Notes: generated by a model from the letters alone, not told the origin. Positions 53,122 through 62,226 are shown, numbered from the stretch's first letter. The stretch: DNA of 64,000 nucleotides from Candidatus Dormiibacterota bacterium (GCA_035532835.1 DATKQG010000035.1:32493-96492); one strand, 5' to 3'. Made by a program: numbers and translations.

Positions 53122-54566
53122 GTCGTTTCACCTTTCGCGTCCTTGAGGACGATACCGCACTGTAAGAGTGCATCGCGAAGCCGGTCGGACTTCGCCCAAT
53201 CCTTCGCCGCACGCGCTTGATTGCGCGCATCGATCACCATCGCGAGTGCCGCCTGCGGCTCGCATCCGTCGAGCGCGACGGCATCGCCGAGCGTTACCTT
53301 CAAACGTTCCGGCAAATCGGCCGGCAGTTCGAGCGCCGGAATCTCGCACCACGAAGGCTGCGGGGCGATGCCGAGCAACGTCAACGCGTAGGAGAATTCG
53401 TAGAGCGCCGCATCGCGGCCGGCGCGAGCGGCGTGCATTTCGTAGGAATTCGCAAAGGCCAGCAGCTCCGCCAGAGCGACGGCGAGATTCATGTCCTCAT
53501 CGAGGGCTCCTTCGATCCGCGCGATCAGGCCGGTCGCATGCAGATCGGTGGCCGTCGGTGTCGCCCCATCCGAGAGGGCGCGATACGCGCGCTTGATGCG
53601 CTCGAGCTCCGCACTCGCCGACGCCATCGACTCGTCGGTGAAATTCATCACCTTGCTGTATCCCGTTCGCAGGAACAGCAAGCGAATCGCGGCCGGATCG
53701 TAGCGATCGAGAATCGTCGAAAGCGGTTCAAAATTACCGAGCGACTTGCTCATCTTACGATTATCGAAGAGCAGCAGGCCACCGTGCACCCACACGTTCG
53801 CCATCGGAGGATGCGCCATCAGCGGTTCGCTCTGTGCGATCTCGTTCTCGTGGTGTGGAAAAATCAGATCCGCGCCGCCGCCATGGATGTCGAAGCCGAC
53901 GCCGTCCGGATCGAGGAGCGCGTGCGACATCGCCGAGCACTCGATATGCCAGCCGGGGCGGCCGTCACCGAAGCCGTCGAACGTCCACTTCGGCTCGCCG
54001 GGTTTGGCGAACTTCCACAGCGCGAAATCGAGCGGGTCGTCTTTGCGTTCGTCGATTTCGATGCGGGCTCCAGCCTGCAATTCTTCGACGTTGCGCCCGC
54101 TCAGCTCTCCGTATTTCGCAAACGTGCTCACCCGATAGTAGATGCCGTCGGCGGTAACGTACGCGTGACCGCCGGCGACGAGCGCCGAGATCATGCCTTG
54201 AATCTGCGGAATATAGGCGGTCGCGTACGGCTCGAAATCCGGTTCGCGCACGCCCAAGCGCGCCATCGATGATTTGAAATCGGCATAATATCCGCGGACG
54301 ATCGCATGCCAATCTTCGCCGGTCTCTCGCGCGCGATTGATGCTGCGGTCGTCGATATCGGTGACGTTCTGCACGTAGGTCACCGCATAATCGAGATGCT
54401 CCAGATACCGGCGCAGCACGTCGAAAAACAAAAACGATCGCGCGTGGCCCAGATGCGCCTGGGCGGAAGGCGTAAGCCCGCAGACGTAGATGCGCACCTC
54501 GCGGCCGCGGAGCGGCACGAAGGGCTCTACGCGACGGGTACGCGTATTATGCAATTTTAACGGCAT
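53103..54566 (-). CDS. cysS: Cysteinyl-tRNA synthetase
   Basis: Class I synthetase charging tRNA-Cys. 487 aa from ATG 54566. Zinc Cys in VCGLTPSAQAHLGH (HIGH variant HLGH), further ligands in GWHIECSAM and PHHENEIAQSE, and the KMSKS loop NRKMSKSLGNF; C-terminal anticodon-binding helices with ARAAKDWAKSDRLRDAL. Upstream in-frame sequence overlaps cysE and is not coding. Forms the cysE-cysS pair. Confidence 0.97.
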   Translation of the reverse strand: MPLKLHNTRTRRVEPFVPLRGREVRIYVCGLTPSAQAHLGHARSFLFFDVLRRYLEHLDYAVTYVQNVTDIDDRSINRARETGEDWHAIVRGYYADFKSSMARLGVREPDFEPYATAYIPQIQGMISALVAGGHAYVTADGIYYRVSTFAKYGELSGRNVEELQAGARIEIDERKDDPLDFALWKFAKPGEPKWTFDGFGDGRPGWHIECSAMSHALLDPDGVGFDIHGGGADLIFPHHENEIAQSEPLMAHPPMANVWVHGGLLLFDNRKMSKSLGNFEPLSTILDRYDPAAIRLLFLRTGYSKVMNFTDESMASASAELERIKRAYRALSDGATPTATDLHATGLIARIEGALDEDMNLAVALAELLAFANSYEMHAARAGRDAALYEFSYALTLLGIAPQPSWCEIPALELPADLPERLKVTLGDAVALDGCEPQAALAMVIDARNQARAAKDWAKSDRLRDALLQCGIVLKDAKGETTWTLAG

Positions 54567-54573
54567 GAATGTT

Positions 54574-55257
54574 TTAGATGACCCACGACCAAGGGGCGTC
54601 GGCGGACTCGGGATCGAGTTCCGCGAGCCGGCCTTCCATCGCGGCGACGCGCTGTTGCAATTCGGCAATCGCGTCGGCATTGGGGTCGGGCATTTCCACC
54701 TGAGGACGATCCGGCACGGCGCGAACCGGCTTGCCGTCCAGCGCGACGATACGCGCCGGAACGCCGACCACGGTAGCGTTCGCCGGAACGTCTTTGACCA
54801 CGACCGACCCGCCGCCCACGCGGGCGCCGTCGCCGATCACGATCGCTCCGAGCACGGCGGCGTTGACGCCGACCGTGACGTTTTTCCCAAGCGTCGGATG
54901 ACGTTTTTCGTGCCGCAGACTCGTTCCGCCGAGCGTGACGCCCTGGTAAATCGTACAGCCGTCGCCGACTTCGGCCGTCTCTCCGATGACCACGCCCATG
55001 CCGTGATCGATGAACACGCCCTGTCCGATCGTCGCGCCCGGGTGGATTTCGATGCCGGTGAGGAAACGCGCGACGTGCGATAGCCAACGCGGCAGAATCG
55101 GGATGCCGGCGCTATAGAGCGGATGAATCAAGCGGTGAGCCGTGATGGCGTGAAAGCCGGGATAGGACAGCAGCACGTCGAGCCATCCGCGAACCGCGGG
55201 ATCGCGTTCGAGCGGGGTTCGGAGGTCTTGCAAAAACGTTTCTATCGGGCTCGGCAT
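54574..55257 (-). CDS. cysE: Serine O-acetyltransferase CysE
   Basis: Makes O-acetylserine for cysteine synthesis. 227 aa. N-terminal helices (LLSYPGFHAITAHRLIHPLY), left-handed beta-helix hexapeptides from ARFLTGIEIHPGATIGQG through TIYQGVTLGGTSLRHEKRHPTLG to SVVVKDVPANATVVGVPARIV; catalytic His/Asp in IDHGMGVVIGE. A 40-residue C-terminal tail with a short coiled coil (IAELQQRVAAMEGRLAEL) is extra. Next gene downstream is cysS, as in Bacillus. Confidence 0.96.
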   Translation of the reverse strand: MPSPIETFLQDLRTPLERDPAVRGWLDVLLSYPGFHAITAHRLIHPLYSAGIPILPRWLSHVARFLTGIEIHPGATIGQGVFIDHGMGVVIGETAEVGDGCTIYQGVTLGGTSLRHEKRHPTLGKNVTVGVNAAVLGAIVIGDGARVGGGSVVVKDVPANATVVGVPARIVALDGKPVRAVPDRPQVEMPDPNADAIAELQQRVAAMEGRLAELDPESADAPWSWVI

Positions 55258-55282
55258 ACTCGTAGTATTCTAACCCCTGCGG

Positions 55283-55852
55283 TCAACGAGCAGTTTCCGG
55301 CGACGCATCCGCCGCAGGTTTATGCCCGTGGATCGGCTCGAACGGCTTGCCGTCGGGCCCAAATGGAATCGTCTCCAAGCCCCGTCCATGCAGCAGTCGC
55401 GAGTTGACCGCGCCGATACGCATCAAGATCCGGTCGTGTCCGAGAAGCGGGAACAGCAGCTCGAGCGGCGGCCCCTCACGCTCGCCGGTAATCGCCATGC
55501 GTACCGCATACAACGCATCGCCCGCGTCTAGGCCGAATTCCAACGCGATCTCGGCGATGTCGTGGGCGAGCGGCAACCCGCGCAGCTCCGCCTGATGATC
55601 GACGTATTGGCTCACCGAGTCGAGAAAAAAGAGCACCTCTCGGGTACGCAAGCGCTCGAGTTCGAGCGCGGGAACAACGCAGGCCTCGGCCCGCAGCGCC
55701 GCTACCGGAGCAAGGGCGTCGTCGACCGACGCAACCTGCTCGCCGTAGGCTTCGAGGAAGAGCGCGATCCATCGCGTAGCCGCCGCCGGAGCGGGCTGTT
55801 CTAAAAATCCCCAGCGCTGCATGGCCGAAGCGAGGGCGGTGTCGTCAAGCAT
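55283..55852 (-). CDS. Free-standing GltX-like anticodon-binding domain protein
   Basis: 189 aa that reads like only the C-terminal alpha-helical cage of glutamyl-tRNA synthetase: EIALEFGLDAGDALYAVRMAITGEREGPPLELLFPLLGHDRILMRI parallels the family's closing segment (lrValtG...GPpLfe...lLGkervl.RI). The HIGH/KMSKS catalytic core is wholly absent, yet the gene is neat: its ATG overlaps the ispF stop and it sits in the exact Firmicutes position of gltX (ispF-gltX-cysE). It may bind tRNA or be a decaying remnant. Not a window artefact. Confidence 0.75.
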   Translation of the reverse strand: MLDDTALASAMQRWGFLEQPAPAAATRWIALFLEAYGEQVASVDDALAPVAALRAEACVVPALELERLRTREVLFFLDSVSQYVDHQAELRGLPLAHDIAEIALEFGLDAGDALYAVRMAITGEREGPPLELLFPLLGHDRILMRIGAVNSRLLHGRGLETIPFGPDGKPFEPIHGHKPAADASPETAR

Positions 55853-56324
55853 GTCGTTCGATCAGGGCAACCGCGTAGGCGGCAATGCCGCTACCGTCGC
55901 CCGTATATCCCATACCCTCGCTGGTCTTGGCCTTCACGCTGACCGCGTCGAGGCTCAATCCTATTCGGGCAGCTATATTCTCCCGCATAACCGTAAGGTA
56001 CGGCGCTAACTTTGGTCGCTCGACCACGACGGTGGCATCGACGTTCGCCACCGTATACCCCGCGCGAACCAGTTCGGCGGCGCACGCCGCGAGCAGCGCC
56101 ATCGAATCCGCGTCCTTCCACTGCGGATCGGTATCGGGAAAGTAAGCGCCCAGATCCCCCAGCGCCGCCGCACCCAAGAGCGCGTCGCAGAGCGCGTGCG
56201 CGAGCACGTCGGCATCGGAGTGTCCGAGCGCGCCGCGCTCGAACGGAATCGTCACGCCGCCCAGCACCAGCGGGCGCCCTTCGACCAATCGATGGGCATC
56301 GAAACCGTGGCCGATGCGCGTCAT
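55845..56324 (-). CDS. ispF: 2-C-methyl-D-erythritol 2,4-cyclodiphosphate synthase IspF
   Basis: MEP-pathway isoprenoid enzyme. 159 aa. Zinc/active-site residues lie in RIGHGFDAHRL, GHSDADVLAHALCDALLGAAALGDLG and FPDTDPQWKDADSM; SVKAKTSEGMGYTGDGSGI is the C-terminal substrate loop. Overlaps ispD by 4 bp and the GltX-like gene by 8 bp. Confidence 0.97.
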   Translation of the reverse strand: MTRIGHGFDAHRLVEGRPLVLGGVTIPFERGALGHSDADVLAHALCDALLGAAALGDLGAYFPDTDPQWKDADSMALLAACAAELVRAGYTVANVDATVVVERPKLAPYLTVMRENIAARIGLSLDAVSVKAKTSEGMGYTGDGSGIAAYAVALIERHA

Positions 56325-57247
56325 CGTGCGCTCGCTCGCGCGGTAAACGTCGCGCTCCCGTCGGAGAACGCCTCGAAGCGGCTACCGAAGCCGCGCAGGC
56401 CCTGCGTGGGCACGTGCGCCCGCACGGCGATGCCGCTGGGAAGATCGCGTTCGATCGCGTCGATCGACCCGCCGCGCGATTCCAATTCCGCGCATATTGC
56501 GTCGGCAAGCGCCTCGTCGGCGAACACCTCCACCAACAACGTTTCGTCTTCCGGCGTGAGCGCGGCTTCACGTTCGCGCAGCAACGGCTCGGCACGCACC
56601 ACGTCCTCCGGAAGCGTCACTTTAAAGTTCGGTCCGCTCGACGGAACGAGTACCACATCCAGTCCGAGCCGCTCGAGCAGCGCGGCGTCATCGGTCGCGC
56701 TGACCTCGAATTTAGCGGCATCCGCGTGCGCGCGTAAAAAATCGCGGCGCATGGCGAACTGCGGCGTCGCGGCCGCCCAGAGTGAGGTTCGGTCGAGCGT
56801 GCGCTGAACGAGCATGGTTGCGGGATCGATAACCTTGATCGTATCGACGACCGGGGCGCCCAACGCGGCGCCCCGACCACTGCGCACCTGGGCCATGCCG
56901 GCCCGCACGTCGCTCGCGCGAACCAAAGGCCGCGCACCGTCGTGGATGAAGGCAGCCGCGCATCCCTCGCCGAGCGCGTGCAGCCCGTTGCGCGCGCTGC
57001 GCTGGCGCGTCGTTCCGCCGGCGACGGCGCTGGTGGTACACGACGGCGCAAGATGTTCGAGCAACGCCCTCATCGGCGCAATCCACTCTTCCTCGGTGAC
57101 GACGACGATTTCGGCGATCTCCGGCATGCGCGCAAAGGTGCGCAGCGACCACCCGACCATCGGCAGACCGGCCAATTCGACGAATTGCTTCGGCTGGCCG
57201 AACCGCGTTCCACGCCCGGCTGCGACGATCACCGCGCCCCAGATCAT
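56321..57247 (-). CDS. ispD: IspD with C-terminal EF-G domain V-like extension
   Basis: 2-C-methyl-D-erythritol 4-phosphate cytidylyltransferase of the MEP pathway. Residues 1-225 are standard: VIVAAGRGTRFGQPKQF (CTP loop), IHDGARPLVRASDV, TPQFAMRRDFL, SATDDAALLERLG and FKVTLPEDVVRAE. Residues about 234-306 are extra: DETLLVEVFADEALADAICAELESRGGSI and VPTQGLRGFGSRFEAFSDGSATFT align by eye with the EF-G C-terminal domain (VGDVIGDL..RRG.I, VPL.EMFGYATDLRS.TQGRASF). IspD plus ispF downstream form a MEP pair. The fusion is unusual. Confidence 0.93.
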   Translation of the reverse strand: MIWGAVIVAAGRGTRFGQPKQFVELAGLPMVGWSLRTFARMPEIAEIVVVTEEEWIAPMRALLEHLAPSCTTSAVAGGTTRQRSARNGLHALGEGCAAAFIHDGARPLVRASDVRAGMAQVRSGRGAALGAPVVDTIKVIDPATMLVQRTLDRTSLWAAATPQFAMRRDFLRAHADAAKFEVSATDDAALLERLGLDVVLVPSSGPNFKVTLPEDVVRAEPLLREREAALTPEDETLLVEVFADEALADAICAELESRGGSIDAIERDLPSGIAVRAHVPTQGLRGFGSRFEAFSDGSATFTARASAR

Positions 57248-58359
57248 GCGCCGACCCCTTCGCGCTTCGGCCGTGCGAAAATCATTCGGCCGGCTACCGT
57301 CTGCAACACGCTCGTGACCACCACTTCCGTTCCCTCGCCGATAAATTTGCGACCGTGTTCGACAACGATCATCGTGCCGTCATCCAAATAGGCGACGCCT
57401 TGGTGCGACTCTTTGCCTTCGCGAATCACCTGCACGTGCAATTCCTCGCCGGGCAGCACGACGGGTTTGACTGCGTTCGCCAGTTCGTTGATGTTGAGGA
57501 CTTCGACGCCTTCGACTTGCGCGACGCGATTGAGATTGTAATCGTTGGTGAGCAGCTTTGCGCCCAGCTCTTTGGCCAGCCGAACCAGCTTGCCGTCGAC
57601 GCTTCCGGGCGGCATTTCCGGATAATCGCGTTCGTTGATGTTCAACACGATCGTTTCTTGCAAACGATTCAACACTTCGAGCCCGCGCCGGCCGCGCGTG
57701 CGTTTCTGCGAATCGACCGAGTCGGCGATTGCCTGGAGCTCGCGTAGAACGAATCTGGGCACGACGAGCAGCCCTTCGATAAACCCGGATTCCACGATTT
57801 CGACGATGCGCCCATCGACGATGACGGACGTATCGACGATCTTCACGCCGACGCCGCTCGCGGCCGCCGAGTCACCGAGCGGAACGAAACGCGTCTTCGC
57901 GCCCACGCGGGCGCCCAAATATGCGGTAAAGATCGCCACGATAAGGTAGAGCACGATGGCGACGATACTTCCGGCCCGGCCCGTGACGGAAATGAATTCG
58001 AAGAGAATGCTCTTCATCAGCCACGCTATCACCAGGCCCACGATGAGGCCTAGCGCCCCGCCGGCAAGCTCCGCCGGAGCGAGGCGCTCGATCGCGTGTT
58101 CGGCAACGATCAACTCATCTTCGAAAAACGTCTGTGCGAGCGGTGCGAGCAGAACGCCGATCAGCGCGCCGGCGACCGGCGAAAGAATGAGAAAGGTCCA
58201 CTGCACCCCTTGGTTCCCGAAGTGCAGGGAGAACACGTTGCTGTAAGCCTCGCGACCGAGCAAGAATCCCGTCACGGCAAAAATCGCCGCGAAGGCGATC
58301 CGCAGAATCGTTCCCGAGAGGTTGTTACCGGTTACTCGAATGATAGAAACGCTCCGCAA
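57244..58359 (-). CDS. YacL-type PIN/TRAM-domain membrane protein
   Basis: 371 aa. Four N-terminal transmembrane helices (ILRIAFAAIFAVTGFLLG, FLILSPVAGALIGVLL, GALGLIVGLVIAWLM, IVAIVLYLIVAIFTAYLG), then a PIN nuclease-like domain (KIVDTSVIVDGRIVEIVESG, VDGKLVRLAKELGAKLLTNDYNLNRVA with acidic residues) and a C-terminal TRAM RNA-binding domain (VLPGEELHVQVIREGKESHQGVAYLDDGTMIVVE). TTG start inside the hemW end. Same place as Bacillus yacL, before ispD. Confidence 0.92.
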   Translation of the reverse strand: MRSVSIIRVTGNNLSGTILRIAFAAIFAVTGFLLGREAYSNVFSLHFGNQGVQWTFLILSPVAGALIGVLLAPLAQTFFEDELIVAEHAIERLAPAELAGGALGLIVGLVIAWLMKSILFEFISVTGRAGSIVAIVLYLIVAIFTAYLGARVGAKTRFVPLGDSAAASGVGVKIVDTSVIVDGRIVEIVESGFIEGLLVVPRFVLRELQAIADSVDSQKRTRGRRGLEVLNRLQETIVLNINERDYPEMPPGSVDGKLVRLAKELGAKLLTNDYNLNRVAQVEGVEVLNINELANAVKPVVLPGEELHVQVIREGKESHQGVAYLDDGTMIVVEHGRKFIGEGTEVVVTSVLQTVAGRMIFARPKREGVGA

Positions 58360-59465
58360 ACATCGTTAGCAACGAATCGGCCCTGTTTCGTCAAGCGTAA
58401 GCTCCTTCCATCGTTCTCAAGCAGCCCGGCTTCGCAGTATTCAGCAATAGCCGGGGCATAATGCTCCTGGACATCGATACCGTAACGGTCGGCGAATTCG
58501 CGCAGATCGACCCCTCGCGAGGTCCGCAGGGCCAACATGATCGCCTCGCCGGCTCTACGATACCCCTTCAAGCTCTCGCTCTCGCTGGGAATCGGTTGCC
58601 CGCTCGTGATGGCCTCGAGGTATTGCTGCAGATCGCGGGTGTGGACGCTCCGTTCCCCACCGCGATACGAAGCCGCCCCTACCCCCAAGCCGACGTACTC
58701 GCCATTTGCCCAATAGTTGGCATTATGAAGCGACGCGTGTCCGGGGCGGGCAAAGTTGCTGATCTCGTAGTGCTCGAAGCCCGCAGCCTCGAGCGTATCG
58801 ATCGCGATGGCGTAGACTTCCGCCTCGCGCGTATCGTCGAAGAACGCGCTCGATTCGCGCGCATACCACGCATCGAAGGGGGTGTGTTCTTCGATCGTTA
58901 GGCCGTAGGTCGAGATGTGATCGACCCCGAGCGCGAGGGCGCGTTCGAGCGAGACGCGCCACGAATCCGCGGTCTGGCCCGGGACCGCGAACATCAGATC
59001 GATGCTCACCGAAGCGATGCCCGCGGCCCGCGCCTGCTCGACGACCGCCCGCACTTGTTCGGGCGTATGCTTGCGGCCCAGCGTGCGAATCTCGCCCGGA
59101 ACGAACGACTGCACCCCAATCGAGAGGCGCGTGACGCCGGCGGCGACGTAAGCGTCGAAATCGCCCGGGCGCACCAATTCGGGATTCGTTTCGATGGATA
59201 TTTCAGGTTCGAGCCCGCCGGGTGCCGGAAAACGCTCGCGCAGGCGGCCGACTAGACCGGCGATCGTTTCCGCGTCGTAGGCGTTGGGCGTGCCGCCGCC
59301 CAGAAAGATCGTCCCCGCGGTCGCGACCGGTTCCCGCTCGATCTCGGCGAAGAGCGCGGCGAGATACGCGCTGGCCGCACTCCGCCGCATCGGCCACTTT
59401 GCGAAATCGCAGTACGGGCAGATGTACGGGCAGAACGGCAGGTGGACGTAGACTCCGAGGCTCAC
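58332..59465 (-). CDS. hemW: HemW-type radical SAM protein
   Basis: Radical-SAM heme chaperone, often misannotated as oxygen-independent coproporphyrinogen oxidase. 377 aa, GTG start. The cluster motif CPYICPYCDF (Cx3CxxC), FLGGGTPNA, SIGVQSFVPGEIRTLGRKH and HISTYGLTIEEHTPF fit; the HemN-specific N-terminal residues are lacking, favouring HemW. Followed by yacL with a 28-bp overlap. Confidence 0.92.
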   Translation of the reverse strand: MSLGVYVHLPFCPYICPYCDFAKWPMRRSAASAYLAALFAEIEREPVATAGTIFLGGGTPNAYDAETIAGLVGRLRERFPAPGGLEPEISIETNPELVRPGDFDAYVAAGVTRLSIGVQSFVPGEIRTLGRKHTPEQVRAVVEQARAAGIASVSIDLMFAVPGQTADSWRVSLERALALGVDHISTYGLTIEEHTPFDAWYARESSAFFDDTREAEVYAIAIDTLEAAGFEHYEISNFARPGHASLHNANYWANGEYVGLGVGAASYRGGERSVHTRDLQQYLEAITSGQPIPSESESLKGYRRAGEAIMLALRTSRGVDLREFADRYGIDVQEHYAPAIAEYCEAGLLENDGRSLRLTKQGRFVANDVCGAFLSFE

Positions 59466-59506
59466 CGGCCACGCGCTGCGGGTACGCGTATCACGACGCT
59501 AGGCTC

Positions 59507-60352
59507 CTAGGCGATCAACGAAAAGATGCCGAGCGATCCCGGGCCGCCGTGAACCGCCACGGTGGGGCCGGCCTCGATCAGCGTCAGCGAGCGCGGCTCG
59601 GCCCCAAGCTTCGCGCGCAGCGCCGTCACTTCGCGCGCGCCGGTCTCGGGCGCGTTGGCATGCCCGACCACAAATCGCACCTTTTCAACGTCGCGCAGTT
59701 CGCGCGTGACGATTTCCACCAGCAGTTCCTGCGCCTTCTCGAACGTGCGCGTCTGCGCGGCGCTATCGACGACGCCGTTTTGGATGCGCAACACGGGGTT
59801 GACTTTGAGCATTGTACCCAACGCCACCACGGCCTTGTTCACGCGGCCGGTGCGGCCCAGGTACGTAAGATCGGGGGTAATGAAATACCCGTGTTGGGTC
59901 GCTCGAGCCGCCTCCAACACCTTCGCGATCTCCGCGGCGCTCTTCCCCGCTTTGGCCAATTCCGATGCGGCCATGGCCTGTAGAAACAATCCGCCGGAGA
60001 ACGTCTGAGAATCGACCACATGGACCCGGCCGGGGAACTTCGCCGCCGCCGCGACGGCATGTTTGTAGGTTTCCGAGATTTTCTCGGAGATGACCGGAGC
60101 CACCACGTCGTTTCCCGCGTCGACGTGCCGCGCGAAGACTTCGGCAAACTCCGCCTCGTCGACCGGCGCGGTATGCGGGAGATCTTTCGCCGCTGCGAGC
60201 CGCGAGTAGAACGTTGAACGTTGAATATCGACGCCGTCCCGCAAGCGCTCCTGGCCATACACGATCCACAACGGCACGACCTCGATCCCGTACTGCCGTG
60301 CCGACGCGCTCGAAAGATCGGACGAACTGTCCGTAACGATAACTACGCCCAT
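59507..60352 (-). CDS. DegV/FakB fatty-acid-binding protein (copy 1)
   Basis: 281 aa from ATG 60352 (AAGGAGA upstream). DegV fold that presents a fatty acid to the kinase FakA. Motifs: VIVTDSSSDLSS, VVPLWIVYG, the Ser/His region in HVVDSQTFSGG, TYLGRTGRVNKA and the C-terminal GPTVAVHGGPGSLGI. It lies 13 bp after a second copy and with plsX and fakA forms one chain. The differing pocket residues suggest different chain preferences (inference). Confidence 0.9.
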   Translation of the reverse strand: MGVVIVTDSSSDLSSASARQYGIEVVPLWIVYGQERLRDGVDIQRSTFYSRLAAAKDLPHTAPVDEAEFAEVFARHVDAGNDVVAPVISEKISETYKHAVAAAAKFPGRVHVVDSQTFSGGLFLQAMAASELAKAGKSAAEIAKVLEAARATQHGYFITPDLTYLGRTGRVNKAVVALGTMLKVNPVLRIQNGVVDSAAQTRTFEKAQELLVEIVTRELRDVEKVRFVVGHANAPETGAREVTALRAKLGAEPRSLTLIEAGPTVAVHGGPGSLGIFSLIA

Positions 60353-60365
60353 CGAAACACTCTCC

Positions 60366-61220
60366 TTATTCGTCTTGAGCGACGAAGATGCCGACTGCCC
60401 CAGGCCCCCCGTGTGTGGCGATGACTGGGCCCGCTTCCAGCGTTTCCAGCATCCGCGGTTGCACGCCACCAAGTCGCGCAACCAGTTTTTCGACCGCATT
60501 GCTCGCGAGTTGCGGTGCGTTCGTGTGGATCACCAAAAAGCGCGCCTTCGAAATATCGGTGACGGCTTTCATGGTGAGGTCCAACATCGTTTCCTGTGCG
60601 CGGGCGAACGTGCGCACCTGTGCCTCGGCTACAACCTGGCCGTCTTTGAGACACAGGACCGGAACGATTTTCATCAGGGTGCCCAGGACCGCTTGAGCTT
60701 TGCCGATGCGGCCGGTGCGCTGCAGATGCGAGAGATCCGTAAAACAGGCATACAGACGTTGCGTGCGACGCTCGTAATCGAGCGCTTCCAGAATCTGCGC
60801 CAGAGTGTGCCCCGTCCGCGCCAATTCGGCCGCCCTCAAGACCATCATGCCGAGGCCCCCGGCCGCGCTCTGCGAGTCGTAGATGTGAATCTTGGCATCT
60901 GGGAATCGCTGCGCCCCGGCCGTCGCCGCATTGATGGTGCCTGAGAGAAACGACGAGATCGTAATGCAGAGGATCTCGTCCCCGGCGGCAACCAAAGGCG
61001 CGTACGCCTCTTCGAACATCTGCGCGGTCGGCTGCGAAGTGATCGGCAACGTCCGCTCGGTCGCTAATTTTTCGTAGAATTCGCTGCGCGAGAGCTCGAC
61101 GGTATCTTTGTAACTGGTATCGCCGAACACGACGAAGAGCGGAACCACCGTTACGCCGGCGGCGGCGGCGCGCTGCGGATCGAGGTCGGAGGTACTGTCG
61201 GTGACGATTGCGACGGCCAC
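60366..61220 (-). CDS. DegV/FakB fatty-acid-binding protein (copy 2)
   Basis: 284 aa from GTG 61220, immediately after the plsX stop. Motifs: AIVTDSTSDLDPQ, VVPLFVVFGDTSYKDTVELS, TSQPTAQMFEEAY, ISSFLSGTINAATAGA, IYDSQSAAGGLG, HLQRTGRIGKAQAV and ATHGGPGAVGI. A paralogue of the preceding gene by tandem duplication, as in bacteria with FakB1/FakB2. Confidence 0.92.
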   Translation of the reverse strand: MAVAIVTDSTSDLDPQRAAAAGVTVVPLFVVFGDTSYKDTVELSRSEFYEKLATERTLPITSQPTAQMFEEAYAPLVAAGDEILCITISSFLSGTINAATAGAQRFPDAKIHIYDSQSAAGGLGMMVLRAAELARTGHTLAQILEALDYERRTQRLYACFTDLSHLQRTGRIGKAQAVLGTLMKIVPVLCLKDGQVVAEAQVRTFARAQETMLDLTMKAVTDISKARFLVIHTNAPQLASNAVEKLVARLGGVQPRMLETLEAGPVIATHGGPGAVGIFVAQDE

Positions 61221-61221
61221 G

Positions 61222-62226
61222 TTATTTCGCCAGGTGCGGAGCGACGAGTTCGGTGATTTTGCCGACCACATCGTGATCGACTTCGGCGATGGCAACCCCG
61301 ATCGCGTGCTTGATACCGTTGCGGCTCACCCGGCCGTGGGTGACGATGCAGTTTCCACGCAGCCCCAGCAACGGCGCCCCGCCGATCCTTTCGTAATCGA
61401 ATTTTCTGCGCAGCCCGCGCAGTGCCGGAGCGAGCATCGCGGTGCCGATCTTGGTGATGATGTTTCCGCCGAGTAGCGCGTCTTTCATGACGTGGGTGAG
61501 ATCGGCGATCATGCCTTCGCCCGTTTTGAGAACGATGTTGCCGACGAATCCATCGGTAACGATGACGTCGGCCGCGTTGTGGAACATATCCTTGCCCTCG
61601 ATATTGCCGATGAAATTCACCGGCGCCGCGTCGAGAAGTCGCGCGGCTTCAAGCACTTGCGCGTTGCCCTTGCTGCGTTCTTCGCCGACCGAGAGTACGG
61701 CGACGCGGGGGTTTTTAATTCCCAGGACGGCCTGAGCGTAGGCCGAGCCCATGAGCCCGAACTGCGCGAGCCACTCCGGCCGGCAGTCGACGTTCGCACC
61801 GGAATCGAGCAGGACGGTCGGCCCATTGAGCGCCGGCCATACGGTCGCGATCGCGGGGCGCGCGACGCCTTCGATCGTTCGCAGCTTGATCAGCGCGATC
61901 GCCAGAAATGCCCCGCTGTTTCCGGCCGAGACCACCGCATCGGCGGAGCCGCTCTTCACGAGATTCACCGCGACTCCGAGCGAGCTGCGGTCCGCCGCGC
62001 GCAAGGCCTGCGACGCATGCTGATCCATAGGGACCGCCTCGTCGGCATGGACGATCTCGATGCGGTCGGAACCGGCGCCCTGGAGCAGCGGCCGGACTTG
62101 TTTCTCGTCGCCGACGAGCAGGAGGTGCGCATCGTAGGCTTGGGCGGCAAGCAGCGCGCCCGCAACGATTTCTTGCGGCGCGTGGTCGCCTCCCATGGCG
62201 TCGAGCGCGATGCGCGGCTTACTCAT
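61222..62226 (-). CDS. plsX: Phosphate acyltransferase PlsX
   Basis: Interconverts acyl-ACP and acyl-phosphate for phospholipid synthesis. 334 aa. Conserved IALDAMGGDHAP, VVSAGNSGAFLAIALIKL, LDSGANVDCRPEWL, GKDMFHNAADVIVTDGFVGNIVLKTGEGM and LLGLRGNCIVTHGRVS. It sits between fakA and the two fakB genes, joining exogenous and endogenous fatty-acid supply. The usual partners fabD/fabH are not here. Confidence 0.96.
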   Translation of the reverse strand: MSKPRIALDAMGGDHAPQEIVAGALLAAQAYDAHLLLVGDEKQVRPLLQGAGSDRIEIVHADEAVPMDQHASQALRAADRSSLGVAVNLVKSGSADAVVSAGNSGAFLAIALIKLRTIEGVARPAIATVWPALNGPTVLLDSGANVDCRPEWLAQFGLMGSAYAQAVLGIKNPRVAVLSVGEERSKGNAQVLEAARLLDAAPVNFIGNIEGKDMFHNAADVIVTDGFVGNIVLKTGEGMIADLTHVMKDALLGGNIITKIGTAMLAPALRGLRRKFDYERIGGAPLLGLRGNCIVTHGRVSRNGIKHAIGVAIAEVDHDVVGKITELVAPHLAK

